Source: Synchiropus splendidus (taxonomy: Eukaryota; Chordata; Actinopteri; Syngnathiformes; Callionymidae). Taken from it: DNA of 64,000 nt. The notes under the pieces were generated by a model. That model was not told the origin of the DNA. It did no database searches and saw only the letters and a program-made list of their open reading frames with translations. The stretch spans positions 27,403,501 through 27,467,500 of the forward strand of contig NC_071338.1 of NCBI RefSeq assembly GCF_027744825.2, read 5' to 3'. Positions 11,983 through 26,749 of the stretch are shown here, piece by piece. Position numbers and translations under genes: made by a program. How positions within the stretch are numbered: position 1 is the first letter of the stretch; each line of letters opens with the position of its first letter.

Positions 11983-13370
11983 TGTTTCAGAACTGTGTCT
12001 GATTCTGACAGTGAATGGATGCTGTCACAGAGTCCTCATGGTGGTCGCGGAATCATTTAAGATCTGAACATTGTGGTCAAAAATAAGGAGCCAGCTGGGG
12101 ATAAGGCGGAACTGGCCCAGGTGCTGATTGGCTGGACCCAGGACTGCAGATCAAACACATTGTGCAAGTGCTTATGGGCAGTGAGGCGATCTGGCCTGAT
12201 GTGCTGACAACGTCAGGGAGATACAAATGACATAGCAACCTAAACTTTCACATAACGCCTTCTTCACCTTCAATCATCAAACAGTCAACTGACTAATACT
12301 TAGAGGAGTTTGAGAAATCACTCATGGCATCACAGATGGCTAAATCAAGTCTTCAGAGCAATATCTGGACCAAAGGTTTTGTCAGCTGGTGGGACTTTTT
12401 TAACTTGGTCTGAGGTAATTGGTCAAAGTCCGGGCTCACTGGTTAACTGGTGAATATTATCAGAACCTAAATGAACTTTTCAGGTCTTTAAATGAACTTA
12501 ACGGTGCACTAACCCACATTTGATATTCTTTTTAGGGAGTATTATTTTGGTTATTTTTAATAAATGATGTCTCATCTTTGTTGAGAGAACTCCTCGCTTC
12601 TGCACTTAGAAGTACATGTCATATTAAAGCACCTTTTACACAATACTGAAATTTTAAAAGTGACAGCTAAAGTGGATAGCACAAGCTTATGCAAAATGAT
12701 TATTAACATGGAGATTGCATCACTTACTGTAAAGGTTCATGTTAGGGGGCTCAAGGTTAATTCACAATCCAGCAAGGCAGTGCAGTTTACAGTCACTAAA
12801 CCAAACAGAGGTGACCTTTGTCTTCCCAAACATGTTCATGTGAGCATGTGCATTGTACTGGGCAAGCCCTGTGGTGTCGCCCACTAAAAATGAAGTGACG
12901 AAAAAAAAAGTGTAATTTACAAAGGAGTGAATCAAAGATGTCCACCAACTCTCTAAAGGGCTGGTTGAAGGGATTGTTTTGTGTTACGTAATATCTTTTG
13001 AATTTATCAATATAAATGCAATTCATGAAGCTCCATAGATGCACAATAAGTGTGTCCCATTACAAATAGAGAGTATTCTCAAGTTGGAATCTCAAACTCC
13101 ACGGATAAAAACTGAGCGTAAACCTGCGAGTACAATCTACCTCCGATACATATATACTGTTTATTATTAGATGAGAGACGCACTCCTGGTAGTGCTGAAA
13201 CGCTCTTCATCCATTCTCCATGATGCCGTGTACGTTCCTACAGTTGCCCTAGATTAAAGTTAAATGTGGCATGTCAATATTATAAACGTGTTCACGTGAC
13301 TCCCACCTTCCTCTCTGTATGTCTGGAAGTTGAATCATTTCTCCAGAAGGCCAATGCAGGAGCTGACACA
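11983..13370. other. lipc upstream region / gap to the aqp9 3' end
   Basis: This interval lies between the lipc start codon and the presumed aqp9 polyadenylation site, both genes reading on the minus strand, so it should contain the lipc promoter. No canonical TATA box is obvious at a fixed distance; an AT-rich stretch (minus-strand CTTAAATGATT near 12052-12063) is the only weak candidate. No coding sequence is visible. Confidence 0.5.
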
Positions 13371-13388
13371 AGTTTTACACAATTAAAC

Positions 13389-13394
13389 TTTATT
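13389..13394 (-). terminator. Likely aqp9 polyadenylation signal (AATAAA)
   Basis: TTTATT on the plus strand gives AATAAA on the minus strand, downstream of the aqp9 stop. Using it would give aqp9 a 3'UTR of roughly 1.27 kb (about 13375-14660), AT-rich with no open gene. Nearer signals could also be used. Confidence 0.5.
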
Positions 13395-14660
13395 TCATGC
13401 TGATTCAATCATGACATAAATACAAAAAAATAGCAAAAACACCAACAGCAATGGTGGGAAAATCAAACGAGTTTTTAGGAAAGGAAATCAACTGACTCTT
13501 TTTCACTGACCTGCTGACTGCCATGGAATAAATATCACTCTTGGTTTCTACATTCACTCTGTGACTCTATGAAGCTTATTTCTAATGATGCCGATCAAAT
13601 GAGAGGAAAAAGTATTTTACACCTACAAGAAAAACATATTCCCTAAGATTAAAGCAGTTGTTTCCCCTGTTTCTTAACTCTACAGCCACAAGATCACCGC
13701 TTGACAGTTGTTAATGCTTACGCTTTCTTCTTCAAATTTTTCAACAAGTGTCACCAGAAAAAAAAACGTCTTCACTACACTGTGTAAAATGGATAAGCAT
13801 AGATCAAAGATTCAAAATCCATGCATAATTCGGTTTAACAAAAAATATTTTCATGGTAAACAAGTGTTTCAGGTTAATAACAACAGTGTGAAGTCAATAA
13901 TACTATTTAGAACAATAACATCTTAGAGTCTTTTTCATGCCTCTTGTTTTTGTTTTTATTTTCTTTTGTATTCTGCCAAAACTGTGTGGGTTTTATCTCT
14001 TCAGATCCAAAAGATTTTCAATGTTGATATGAAAACAAGAAAGCACCATCTTTCAGCAATTTAATAAATGTTCCAGCCAATTCCTCTCAGCACACTTTAT
14101 CTTGTACCAATACGTTATGCAACCACTGAACATCTAAAATAAGAACCAAATGTTTATGGTGATCAGTGGTCAACTTTAACCTAATTCCACAGAGAGACCG
14201 ATGTGTCGTCATTTTGTCGACTACCTTTGAACCAAACAGTCTACTGCCTAAAATATACAGCATAATGCTTTAAGGCTGGGATACTCTAGTACAAAACAAA
14301 CATTTCCTGAAAGTGATAATACAAACTGCACATCACCAAACCTAACAATTTATTGATAGAAATAATCTCTAAGCGCTTGTGTTTCTTGAAACAAATATGT
14401 GAAAGAAACATTCTTGGCAAATATCTTAAAAGCTTATTTCATTTATAAAATTCTAAAATAAAGATTTTCAACGAAATTATTTCAGTACTAGTTAGGTGGC
14501 TAATATTGTTAAAGAAAAAGGGACAAAGAAAGGTCAATATCACGCCGTACAAACAAAGGCTCCAGTCAACATTCATGCATTTTCCATCAATGTCTGAGAT
14601 AAGTGTGTCATACAAAGCATTTGAGGAAGCAGAATCGATCTGCAATGATGGTTGAGCTCT

Positions 14661-17600
14661 TTAACTCAAGGTCACCATTTCATACTTCTCCTGGACGTTG
14701 TTTTCTTCTTTTTTATCAGGCTCTGTGTGGTGCAATTCAATCAGTAGAAAGTAAATACCGGCTCCAACTGCTCCCCCGACCATGGGTCCGACTACTGGGA
14801 TCCACCACCAGCAACCACCAGCTCTGCAGCAAAGACAGTTGGGGAGGGTGAGTTTGTCGCTCTAGTGGCCAAACAAAGACAATTCTGCGAGTCTCATAAT
14901 ACAAACTGAACATGGAGGTAATGACATGCTCGAAGAGAGTGTGTTGAAGGAGTTGCAACCACCCAAAATTATTTCACTCTAACCCATAATGAACTGCAAC
15001 AGTTCAAACACTTTGGCTTGATTTAATAGATTTAAATCATTCTTCTATTCCTGATGTAGCGTTTTACACTTGGATTGTTTGCTCTTTTTTATTGTTCAAC
15101 ACCTCCTTCAATTTCCGCTGTAGCCTTTCATGGATGGCATGATGGTTCATAAATGGTGCTTAGATAATGTGCTTGTGGCAGAAGCAGCTCATCTTTGAGG
15201 TAGGCTCTGCTTATTTAATAATGTTTTGCTTCTGTACAACTGAACGCATCTCAATGTAAAGATCTCAGTGGCTGTGTTTATGTCGCTCAACACAGCACTG
15301 CACACGTCTCCAGTCTTTTGTGTATGTCGCATCGGACTATTTAGCCCAGATTACCGTTGTCTTAAGTAGATCTGTAGCTTCAGGCTAGCGCATGTGTCCT
15401 GGTTGTCACTCTGGCCGGACCCAGACAGACTCTGCTACTTAGGCAAAGGGAGATTAGTCCTACAGGTCAGTGGCACGGTGAGCCGGGAGACGTCTGTTGT
15501 CAGCCCCGGTGCTCAGGCCTGAAAAGTAAACAAGGCGCTGGAAGAGTCTGTGGAGGCAACACGGACGTGAGCTGCTCAGATTAGCAGGCCTGCCTCTGAC
15601 CCGGGTTCCTGCAGCCCAGGGCAAGAGATTAAAAACATTTCTCAGTTCACCTATGTTCTTCTCTCATGATGATCAGCACAGCTTTGTAACTAATGCTGTG
15701 ATATAATCAGAGAAATAGCAACTGTGCACAAGATCTAATGCGAGAGATTATATGTACATTACAGCACTCTTAATAGAAAGATGTTTTACGCCAATCTCCC
15801 TTCACTGAAGGTAGAAATCCATCTATGAAATACTGTAAAAAAGGTTTCAGTTTGTATTTGTCATTCAGTTGAACTGGAGTTCACCAAATGTTGGTCAATA
15901 AAACTTGGGCCAGCTGGATGTATGAATTGAACTAATCGGTGGAGCGTCCCACACACTTGGCACTTGGCAGATACGAAGCTCATCCAAAGACAAATCCAGC
16001 AAGATGCTCACAGTTTAGTAAGAATGAAGTATGTTATCTCATCCATCCTCCATGAGAGCAGACATTCCCACACGTGTCCGATGGAGGGAGGTTGCAGGTG
16101 TAAAGCTTAAGTTTATAATACGGAGTATGTAGCCCGGCAGCCTTGTTTACTGTCCTGACAAAGTCCAAAGTGAAAGTGACCATGACCTCTCTCTTGTTTG
16201 CATTATGAAGGCTGATTCTGGAATCTAATTCAAGGAAAGAAAGGTGGAATATGTGCTTGTAAAATAGTATGATTCAGATTCTGTTTAACCTCATTAGAAT
16301 TCCTTGAAATGCCATTTACGTCTGTCCCTGATCTGAGGTTTTAAAGCAACATCACATTATGACATGACTAACTGATGGTCAACATTATTCTTGTGTAGTC
16401 AACTGCATGAAACTAATGCGGTGGGAAGTTGGGGCCTTCATGAATTTACACATTTTTTTTACTTCTTAAAAGTGTCATTTTAAACTATATATTATAGTAA
16501 ATAGTAAATCACAGTAAATTATTTTATTTAATTATGTGTTGTTTTCATGACTATTACACATTAATGCTGCAGGGAAAGAAGATCACATTTGGAAAAAAAA
16601 AAAGTGTTATATAAAAACAATTTTAATGATTGTTGGAAACTGATAAACAAGGTTGTTTGACCCAATAAGGGGGCTTGTCCGGATGTTGAAATCGCCTCCT
16701 TGTATTGCCGTTGCCTAGCTTCATGCATGTATTTGCACTGTATAATATACAGCTCAGATTAATGGTAGATAAGAAGATGAAAAAAAACAACTGAAATTAA
16801 CTGAAGAATAACCATGCAGCAAACCACCAAAATGTCTGCCTCTTGCTTTAATGATTAAGAATTAAAATAAAATGGCTTTATTCTTTGGTTGATTTAATTT
16901 GTTTTTTATATTTGTAAAATACTGATTTTACACGTTTGTTGTTCATTTGGATATTAGATGGGTTTGCCAATTGCTACACAGAGAACGTGAAGTTATATTT
17001 TTCCTTTGTTTATTTCAAAATTGAGCATTTCTTTTTGAGCCGTGTGTAGAGGGATATTTGTGGCTTCTTAGTAACGTAGCAGTGAAAATATAATATTAAT
17101 GCGTTCTCTTCAATCCCACAGCACTTTCTCAGGATGTGGAACATGCACGGGTGGTCTTTGAAATATTCATTCTGATTGTCAAGAGAGCAGAGGCGCAAAT
17201 ATAAATGCAGCTCTTAGCGCTCGCATCACCGTTGCCAGCAAGTGAGGATGCAGCAGCTGAGAAGTGCGTTTCCTCTGCGCTAATCCCTGATTGCTTCCCT
17301 GTAGATGCATCTGTATAATCCACAATATAGAGACCTGAGTGAGGAAGTGAGGAGTTAGCCATTACCGAAACACTTCCATGCCCCATCCAGCTACAGCCGT
17401 GAAGAAGCGCGGGCCCAGGTCTCGAGCCGGGTTAATGGGGTAGCCACAGTTCAGACCCATGGACACCCCGATTGCAAGGATGATCAGACCTATGCAGAGA
17501 GGTTCCATGCCTTTGGGGGCCCCGATGTTCTTCTGGTCAGTGATGGCCAGGATGCAGAGAACCAGAGCGCCAGTTGCAATGACCTGATTTACAAAAAAAG

Positions 17601-20600
17601 GAATTACGTTCGGCTTCACTTAGTCATCACGTTTCACAGCTATCAAACAACGAAACAACGGAAGGTGCGCGCTCCAGTCTACGAGCCGGTGCTGTTGTTA
17701 TGGGACGATGCAGTGACCTTTGTCCTGTGTTATTATTTCCAAGCTCATTACAAGAGGCCTCCCCTTTGCACTGCTTAGGCGCCTTAAGCTGAAAAGTGTA
17801 ATCAAATCTGTCGCGTAGTAACGTCCGCCGGTTTCGCCACCACAACATTTTTTAAAACTCCTCTAGCATATCAAGATCTAAAAAACAGCTGGAGGAAAAC
17901 CATTACCATTGAGGATTCTATACCATATATACTGGCACTGCAGCTTTAATGATCTGACTGACTGACTGAAGTGCAGATGGCAGTTATTCTGAGCATTGTA
18001 GCGGAATCGTTCAGTCATCTGCAAACACGTCGAATATCTATTTACCCTTGCATTCATACCCATGGCTGCACAGCTACACATGAGTCCTCACTTGGGTTCT
18101 ATCTGTGCGCTCCAGTTCTTTCTACAGAATTACGTCGCTGCTTCTCCTTCAGAGAAAGAGAATCTTACTTGGTCGACAAATCCGTTTAAGACCGACAGAT
18201 GTTTGGCAGGATATGATGCAAAGATGTTGGCAGTAGCGTTTGCACCGCTAACAATGTACTCTCCGTCAGTGTAATCCATGAACGCATCTGTAAGAAGATA
18301 CACAGAAAATGCAGAGTAATAACACAGAGCACTGCAGACACAAACACTGGGCTCAGTTGGTACACATATTTGACAACCTAGTGCATGATGATGAGTCGAA
18401 GACAATTATTATGGATGGCAATATCCCATAGTTCACCTGATCTCTCGATGTTGCCCCTTCTCTCATACTTTTTGGGAACACTACAAATTGAGGGGAAGAA
18501 CTTTGTCTTTGTCAGGTCTGATTCTGTTTAGAAAAATAATGGAGCAAAGGTGGTTGACATGGGAGCAAATGTGGGCCCTTGCTTTGTGGATTTAGTATGT
18601 TCTGGTGCTGAACGGTCTTCTTAAGTGAGTGTTCCAGTGAGTGGTTGTCTGACCTTTCCAGGATGTCCCCCCACTTATGAGTGAATGTTGAGCCATGAGA
18701 GAATCCATTATGCAACCCTCTTATATTCATGCTTAGGCTTGGAATCTAAGATATGCTCAAGGGGCTCAACTTACTGAAGATGGCCATCCACAGTTGTGTT
18801 GCATCAACACAAGTTAAAATAATTATTCAGTGATGCCCTCACTCTTCTACTTTAGTTAGGAGTAGGACATGCTCTCTGGCACACTGTAGAGGACATGTTT
18901 GTTGTGGTGTAGGAGAGCAGCAGAGCTGGGACTGTGCCCTTGACTGACACCTACAGGTTGATAAGAAATCAGCTCTTATGCGGGGATTGTTGTTGCTAAT
19001 GTTTAGAACAAGTCTTCATCAAGACTTGAAAATCATGTTTCCATTCTGTTTGTGATTTTTGCGTCAGATTGTTGTAGTGCACTCCATCATTTGCCTGTAG
19101 CTGTATCCTTACCGTAATACAACCCGTAAACAGCACAGGAACCAGCAAAAGCACCCAGGAACTGAGCAGCCACATACACAGGAAACTTCTTGATGGGCAG
19201 CTTTCCCAGGATGACCATCGCGAGTGAGACTGCAGGGTTCACATGGGCTCCTGTGACACCACACATTAGTGTATTGATTCTCACACACTTTCATCCATGT
19301 GAAAATTTGATTCCAGAATCCATTCATCTTTATATGCTGTGTGTGTAACAGCACTTTTCAGTTCCTGTCATGCAAAATTAACAATACACATGCATTTTTT
19401 ATGACATATTGTCGACGCTCAGACTGTTTTAGAACGTCATTGGATTCACTGGGAGGACTGCGGAACCCATTAATAATTGTTTTTGTTCTTCATCACTGGA
19501 CAGAAGTCATTTAGATGTCACATTAAACACTTTAGTTCAGGGGATTACCTCTAGCCGACTGCTCCAGAGCCTGATCTTTCCCTGCTTCCATTTCCAAATA
19601 CTTCCAAAAGTAGGGCAGAGTTTGAGTTCCTCCAGAGTCAACCTGCTTTCTCCCAGGCCTCATTGTCCCGAAGAGAAGTGTTTGAACACTTTCCAGCCAA
19701 ATGTTACAGGGTGGCTGTGCCAGTGTGGGGTCATTTATTTAACACTCTGGGATCTCCATTTTGACCTCGCTGTGGTGACACCAGTGGGGGTATCAGCCAT
19801 GTGCCTATTGTTCGTCTCCACATCCAGTTCACAAACACTGAGCACGACAACCAGCCGGGCCGTCCAGTCCGAATTACATCTGACATAATCTGCTCGAATC
19901 TGCTTAAGGCACACGTAAACTGCAGGTCATTAGAGTGACCATGATGTGTCACACTTACGGTACACTGTCAGACTACAAAGTGGAAACAATTGTGCTTTCT
20001 TCTGCTGTGGGGCCTCCCTGCCCGAGAAGCCTAAAAAGCCAGGCGTGTCACACCTGACCCCCCGCCCCCTTCCCTGGAGACCCATGCCCCTTGTAAAGCT
20101 CATTAGTCCAATACCTACGATCATCTTCAGAGATGTCGTTGGACAGAAGCTTCCCACTGAGCCGTGGACCCTGGGGCTGAATGGCCCAGTCATGCAGCAA
20201 AAGCTCTCCATATATTAACCTCGCTGTCGTCGGGCTTGTCTGCTATTCCTCTGAAGCTTCACAACCGCTCTCATTAAACGTGTCGTGCATGCGTCACAAC
20301 ATCCGTCCCAGTAAGTGGACGGAAGAAAAAGCAGTTTTTGTCGCTGCCAATTCCTGACATCTCCAATATCTTCAGTTTCACAGATTTTATGGGACGTTTT
20401 TTAGCGCTTCAGAAAGCTACACACTCTTTAAACTCGAATAAACTCGATTGATAATAGCGTTATTATCTTAACCATGCGTCGATCTTGTTCATAATTCAAG
20501 TCAAACGATGACAGTTTATCTCCTCTGTGTCAGCATGGATTATTGTTTCTCATAAGTCGCACCAAAGCAGATCTGAGAGTTTTCTCCAGCCAGAGTGGCG

Positions 20601-22121
20601 CTGCTCCGAGTCTCTAGCAGATGACACATCTCCTATTGCCACATTGTAGCGACATCACTCATGATCATCAAATTAAGATTTCCCATTCAGTTCATTACAT
20701 TCCCTAGCATTGTCATTTATTTATCATGTATTTGTTATTTTTATCACATACATATTGTGTATTTATTATTTTTATCATGTACATATCTATTTATAGTCAC
20801 CTATTATTCCTCTCTTAGCTTTTTCATTTTATTATTGTAAACAGTATGGTGTTATATAATACTATATAATAGAGTGATTTAGTAGCATATGTTCTCATCT
20901 GTCACAATTATTCTGCTGAATTACAATTGAATTTAACACAAGACATGAATCTGTCCTAGTTTAAAGTCGCCGTGCTGAAGAGGAGGAAAGCTGAATGAGG
21001 TGAGCCCAGACATAGTAAACCCCTTTGCTGCTTAATGGATACGTGTCATCGCTTCGCCTCAATAAGCCCATAGGAAGCGCAGTGGCATTTACAAGTATCC
21101 TTTCCTGTCACTATCACTGCTGGCAGCGGGACACTGGGTCTCCTCTTTCAGTAATCCACCAAGAATGTCTGATAGTGTCCCACTTGGACCAGACTTCACG
21201 TTCAAGTCCTGCCCAGCTCTTATACGTCTGATTACATCAATGTCTAACATCTATAATATAAGAAAATCTTTGTTTGCCTCTCTTCATATCTCTTGGTTAT
21301 TTAGATAATGATGCAGAGGAAATATTCAACACAGATACTTGAATATCAACCCTCGACCCACAATGAATGTAAAGCTCTGTGACTGAAATAACCGGAACGG
21401 AAAGGAATCATTCAGTTATTAAAGATGTTGAAATAAATTGCTCTGCATCGGCTTCTTCTCCTGACTCAACCTCGCAGCGATGCGTCTTGTGTGAAGCCTT
21501 CTGCCATCACAGATGATGCTGAGGTTTACCTGACACTCCCCCTGCCATGTAGACGGCCATCATGACTCCAAGAGTGAAACCGATGTGGATGGTGAGGGGC
21601 TCCCCGAGTGTTCCCTTGCTCAGCACCGTCTGGGCCACTGATCCACACCCGAAAAGCTGCAAGGTATCAAGAGCTTTGAAATGCCAAAGTAAATTGAAGC
21701 AACCACCAAGAGCCAGTGTTTATTGTAGTTGAAAAATGTCAGAGGAAAATGTGGATTAAAGGGTTTTACTCAAATGCACTATTACATTTGCTGATAGATC
21801 AGAAACTAATACACTCATTATTGGCATCATTTAAATATTCCAAGTGCGTTATGTCAGAGGGAGGATGATCAAAGGCGACATTTCCACGAATAGAGAGATG
21901 TGAGAGAAGCAGCGGTCCACGTCCCCGGGGACCCAGTTTGACACCTAATTAGCATATTCGGTCCGAGACTTTAAAGCGGCTGTTTAAGCTGCATGACAGG
22001 TGCGGAGGGAGGTACTTACAATTAGGACAAATATTCCCAGAAACTCCGCCAGGAACTCCTTGACAATGTCTCGCCTCAGTCCGAATTTCTCCTTCATTTT
22101 GATCTTGCTCTCACTTTCCAT
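14661..22121 (-). CDS. aqp9: Aquaporin 9 (aquaglyceroporin), complete, 6 exons
   Basis: Integral membrane channel passing water, glycerol, urea and other small neutral solutes, typically in hepatocytes. Exons in coding order: 22020-22121, 21530-21656, 19113-19250, 18169-18287, 17366-17583, 14661-14823; 288 aa against 295 in human. The first pore motif is AHVNPAVSLA (NPA at residues 81-83) and the second is INPARDLGPR (213-215); Asp217 after it is the mark of glycerol-permeable members. The loop with GANATANIFASYP matches the AQP9 N-glycosylation loop. The C-terminus ends EKYEMVTLS, comparable to the human EKYELSVIM. Six membrane segments plus two half-helices fit the reading. The 2.5-kb last intron and 1.86-kb intron 2 hold nothing I can name. 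AQP3, AQP7 and AQP10 are the alternative paralogs; the position between lipc and aldh1a2 supports aqp9. Whether it is a teleost a or b copy cannot be told here. Confidence 0.94.
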
Positions 22122-25100
22122 TATTCTGCCGCGCCGGGTGTCTGCCGTCGACAGAACAAACAGCTTTTAACTCGGAGAGACGCGCGGTGGAATTATTGTG
22201 GCCGCAGGTTGCCGCCTCCCACTGACTGTGGCTCTCAGTAACCGCGAGAGGCCGCTGTGGGGCCCGTCTGCGCAGGTCACGCACGTGGAGACTGCACTGG
22301 GTTTTTTAAGCGACTTTCACTGAGCCAAACGTAGCTTCACATCGACATTAAACAACAAAAGAAGTTCATCTCTCTTCCATGAAATATTTTGACCAATTGC
22401 TTTGAATTTGGCAACCAACGCCCCCCACCGTCTAAAACATAAATACATATTCTTCAACTTCAACAACTGAAAAATAAATATTTATACCGCAACTCAGAAG
22501 ACTAACTTAATCTTAAATTGCTTCCCTGGAGAAAACAGAGGAAGCAAATGATTCGATCAGAGAGCGTTTATGGGAGGCTGAATGTTTCCTGAGCTATTTA
22601 TCACAACACAATCTGAACCAGCGCAGCACAACCACAGGAGCTCAGGTGGTCCAGGACGAAAAGTGCCATTAAGATTTTAGCGTTGATGACTATTAGCCTG
22701 TCGTCACATTTGTTTCATGGCTGATATGAGAAGATGAAGCAACTCTCATTCTATGGGCGTCAGACTCAAATTGGTTTCCCTTACTTTAACCTGTTTTAGT
22801 AGATGTTGTTTGAATTTTTCTCTCTGTATTTCAGCTATAATATTTATATATTGAGACATAATGTGGTTTAGCTGATGGGATGTGAAATACTTTGGGATAG
22901 TTGATCAGATCTAATAGTATAGTAGAGTAGAAGAGTAGATGTAGTTGTTAGACATAATAATAGTCATGGGAAAAGCTCACATCTACCTTCAAGCCAAATA
23001 AAATCCCCCAAAACTAAGCTCTACAGAGTACAGTACTCGTGTGGTTGATCCAGTGGCACATTAGGGGGATGGTTCGTCGCCAACATGTCAGTCTGTTTAA
23101 GTGTAAGATCACCAGGGGTGACATTTCTGACTCCTGGAGACGCAGCTCTGAGACCATCTCACGTGTTAGGCTGCTGACGGTCTGTAGAGGTGATGCCTGT
23201 TGAATCACTGTGGTTCGGCTCACAGCCCAAGCTGTGCTGCTGTAGCTGAGTTGGTCCGTGTATCTAACAAGGCCTCCTGTAAGGATGTTGTTCTGGGGAC
23301 GACCAGAGTCTGGTTTCTGGTTTAAAAAAAAAAAGACACATGACTCAGATGTGCTGTAAAAAAAAACAGGTTTCAGGGTTTGGGTTCTCACTCCCGCATC
23401 TGCTCCATTCATCTAAGTTTTCCAATGTGAAGTGTCAGATTTGGTGTGATAAAGAATCCCTTCCATGGCAGCGCTACTGTCTCTCATTTGGTAGCAGTGA
23501 CATTTATCTTTTATATATTCTGTTGAATTATCTCTGAATATTATTTGTTGGCACTTACTGGATTGTTAGATATTATTGGATCTTCCAAAATGACTTTTTG
23601 TTTGCTCTTATGGAAATGGTTTTACTCTCTACATTGATTTTATTGTAATGTTTTTGTTTTTATTTAACCTCATCTTGCCAGAAATATGACTCTCAATCCC
23701 AACTTTGAAACTTAATTTTTAGGATTTTTTTAACATATCAACGCAGTCTGTATACATTGTTTTATTTATTTCTATTTTGCTGTATTTATCTTGTTTTATT
23801 TATACTATTTATCTTACACACAAATTCAGGATAATAAGTAAAATACCCTGCTTGAGTTCTAACAATACTGATTGTGATGGTTGCCCATTCTTTGTAAGAG
23901 TAGGAGTAAACATGTGTTTTTTAACACCTTTCTGTTGACTGAATGCCAAGACATGTGAGATAACATTTCTTTACAGCTGGAGTGTCAAGCACAAACAGTC
24001 AGGGGGATAAAATGTTAAACAGGCCATGTCACCGGCCCAGCAGAAACGTCTCTTTCATGAAGAGTCTAAACTGAATAGCAGACAAGACACCCCTTATTGA
24101 AGTTAGTGTTGAATGTGATTTCAGCCACCACTTGAAATGACTTGGCAGACATGATTTGGCCCTTGTGTGTAACTCATGTGGTAAACTTCATTTCGATGAT
24201 GAGAAAATGCCTTCACAAACTAGCGCCATGTAACATGCAGAGAGGTTCTACATCTGATCCCCAAATGTTATATTATGAGGAAACAGCAGCGTGCGGAGAG
24301 GCCTATTTTCTGCTCACCTCTGGAAGTGAAAACACCGGGGTCAACAGGGAGTAATTAGACACAAAGACACACTTGGACACAATGTTGAGAAATTGCGAGC
24401 ACATATTTGACACTTGGACACGGTTCACGTTCTTGTTGTAATTTGCGTCCATGATTGATCAAAAAGTATTGCTTTGCTGCTTAGTGAGGCAGTAATGATT
24501 TTGGTTAATGAGCCCCAACAACATCTGGACGCGGAGAGAAAGGGATGCTTCATTGACTGGGTCGAGACACCGGATGGGACCTTAGCTTCACTTGAATGTT
24601 CTTCTGAGAGAACAATAAACCTTTAATCTTTCTGATGCGACACATTTAAACAATGCTAATAATGTTGATTTATCGACACAAGACTTGCAAGTTTCTGAAC
24701 TGATGAGTGAATTGAAATGTTTTTTGTTGTTGTTTTTGCAGATTGTGTTTTCTCTGGGTGTGTTTGTTTAAGCGTCGGATTGCGTGGGTTTGTATTAATA
24801 AGAGTGTGTTATGACTGTGTGAGTGTCAGTGCAGACCTGTGTGTGCGCATGGATATGTTTACACATGAGTTGGGTTTGAATTCCTTTGCCAACCTGTGTG
24901 AGTGTGTGTGAGAGTTTGTTTCTGAATTTAGATTTTACATTTATTGTGTGTGTTCATGTGTTCTTGCACGCCACACTACATAAATAGCACGTCCTATTGG
25001 GGCAATGCAAGCTAATGCCATATTATTTTGTTGAATTCTGTATCGTAACCAGTGTTTTAAACAATCTATAACACAATGTCGGAGAGGAATATGATTGATC

Positions 25101-26700
25101 ACTCTGAATAATCTAAATAAAACCATACACCTTAATAGTAAATAAACAAAAAATAAAATAAACAATAAAAACAGAACTAACTCATAAATAAATGACCCAC
25201 AAACTACAAGGCCACAAGCTTCAGCTGCCGACAGAGGGCGCTGCGTGAAAGCCTTTGTGGCGCCGGCTGAAGTTCGTCAGAGTCCAACTCTTATCACCGA
25301 GTGGACACCGAGAAGGTGACAGGCTGAGGACACGATGTTTTTAATCCATTCGTCAACGTCACCGTTTATGCCTCTTTGATGTGAAGCAGACACTTGGAGA
25401 GTGTCGCTCACGCTGTGAAGAAAGGCTGAGGTGCTGATGGAGAAGAAGCATCCTCCTGGGAGGAGGGGGGGACTTGCATCTGTCTCCAGGTTCCTTTGTC
25501 CTGACCCTCGGTCAGATGACGATTTAATCCACCTCATTATCACTGACAGCGGCCTATAAAACCATGTCCAGGCCTCTCTGAAGTGGAGATGTCCCCCGCT
25601 TTCATTCACATGCAGCGCATCGCTGGATGTTTATTGAGTTGAGTCCCAGTCGGAGGAATCATCACCTGCAGGACAAACAAAAGCAACAACACCCTGCATT
25701 TGCATAACATCTTAGAGGCGGTGTCGGTGTGAGCGAGAGCCCAGGACAGTCCTCACACCTCCATGCCTCATAGGAAATAGTGCCAGTGGGTGATCTTGCG
25801 GTTTGAGTGGAGAAGTCAAATGTTTATGTTCAGAGCCGAGGTCGAAGAGAGAGAGAGAGAGAGAGAGCGCATGCTCAAAACACCCGGCTGCTTCATGAAA
25901 GTTTTCTTCATATTCAGTGAGGATCTGCCACACTTATTTTTGACACATAATTCCAGTTATAATCGTTTTGCGTTTTATTTCTAATGACTCGATCACTTTT
26001 TTATGACTTTAACACGCCATTTAGTCATTACTCACTGGATTTTCTGCTTTTCACATGTTGAATTTATTTATTTATTTGGGGGCCACAACACATTTTCCCG
26101 CCCTAGATGGTTTTTATTTGCCACTACATGAGGCAGGAATAGGCTAAATCTAAAGCAGTCAACCTCTCCAACTCAAAGCATACTTTATTCATGAAAATCT
26201 ATTCCAATTCAATTCAACTCTATTTAATGAACGTTCATTTTGCATCAAGACTCAGCATGGAAGTAAAAGTTTGTGAATAAATATACAGATGCATATACCA
26301 ATACATGGCCATTAAAAATAATAAAATGGTGAGAATTAAAGTGATATGACAGGGATGGGCGACAATATAGCGATCAACAATCATGACGGATTAAAAAAAA
26401 AGATTTGAATGTGTATATTTTAGTTTTCATCCTGGTCTGAGGGAAAGTGCAAACTTGATTAGTGTTGATGCTTTTAAGGACATTCTTCTTTCTTCGTGTG
26501 AAGATGCGGAAACGTGCCGAAATAACGGGATCGCGGACGTGTTTATTGATGTCAACAGTTTGTAAACACGTGTGTTATCAAAGGTTTGCGTAATGATTGA
26601 CTTCAATCCGAGTGTTACATCAGTGTTGGTGCGCTTCTCCTCCTCGTCCCCTGCGCTATGTAAATGTGTGTTTTTACTTTCTTTCCAGAGGGCGGCCCTT
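22122..26700. other. Head-to-head intergenic region of aqp9 and aldh1a2
   Basis: About 4.7 kb separate the two start codons, which point away from each other, so both promoters lie here. The aqp9-proximal 150 bases are GC-rich with no clear TATA. A GA microsatellite occurs at about 25847-25868. Near 26540-26583 there are forkhead-like matches (TGTTTATT, TGTAAACA), an E-box CACGTG at 26567-26572 and ATCAAAG. Open frames such as 23014-23412 (minus) and 25277-25609 (minus) resemble no family. Confidence 0.55.
25847..25868. repeat. GA microsatellite
   Basis: A run of GA dinucleotides in the aqp9-aldh1a2 intergenic region. No element is associated with it. Confidence 0.8.
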
Positions 26701-26710
26701 TTTATGCGAC

Positions 26711-26749
26711 CCAATGAAAACCAACCTCACGCCGACACCTGGCTATAAA
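26711..26749 (+). promoter_or_regulatory. aldh1a2 core promoter (CCAAT and TATA)
   Basis: CCAAT lies at 26711-26715 and TATAAA at 26744-26749, 83 bases before the aldh1a2 ATG. With the usual 25-30 base distance, transcription would start near 26775 and give a 5'UTR of under 60 bases. The start codon context (GCAGCGATGA) is acceptable. An upstream non-coding exon cannot be excluded. Confidence 0.6.
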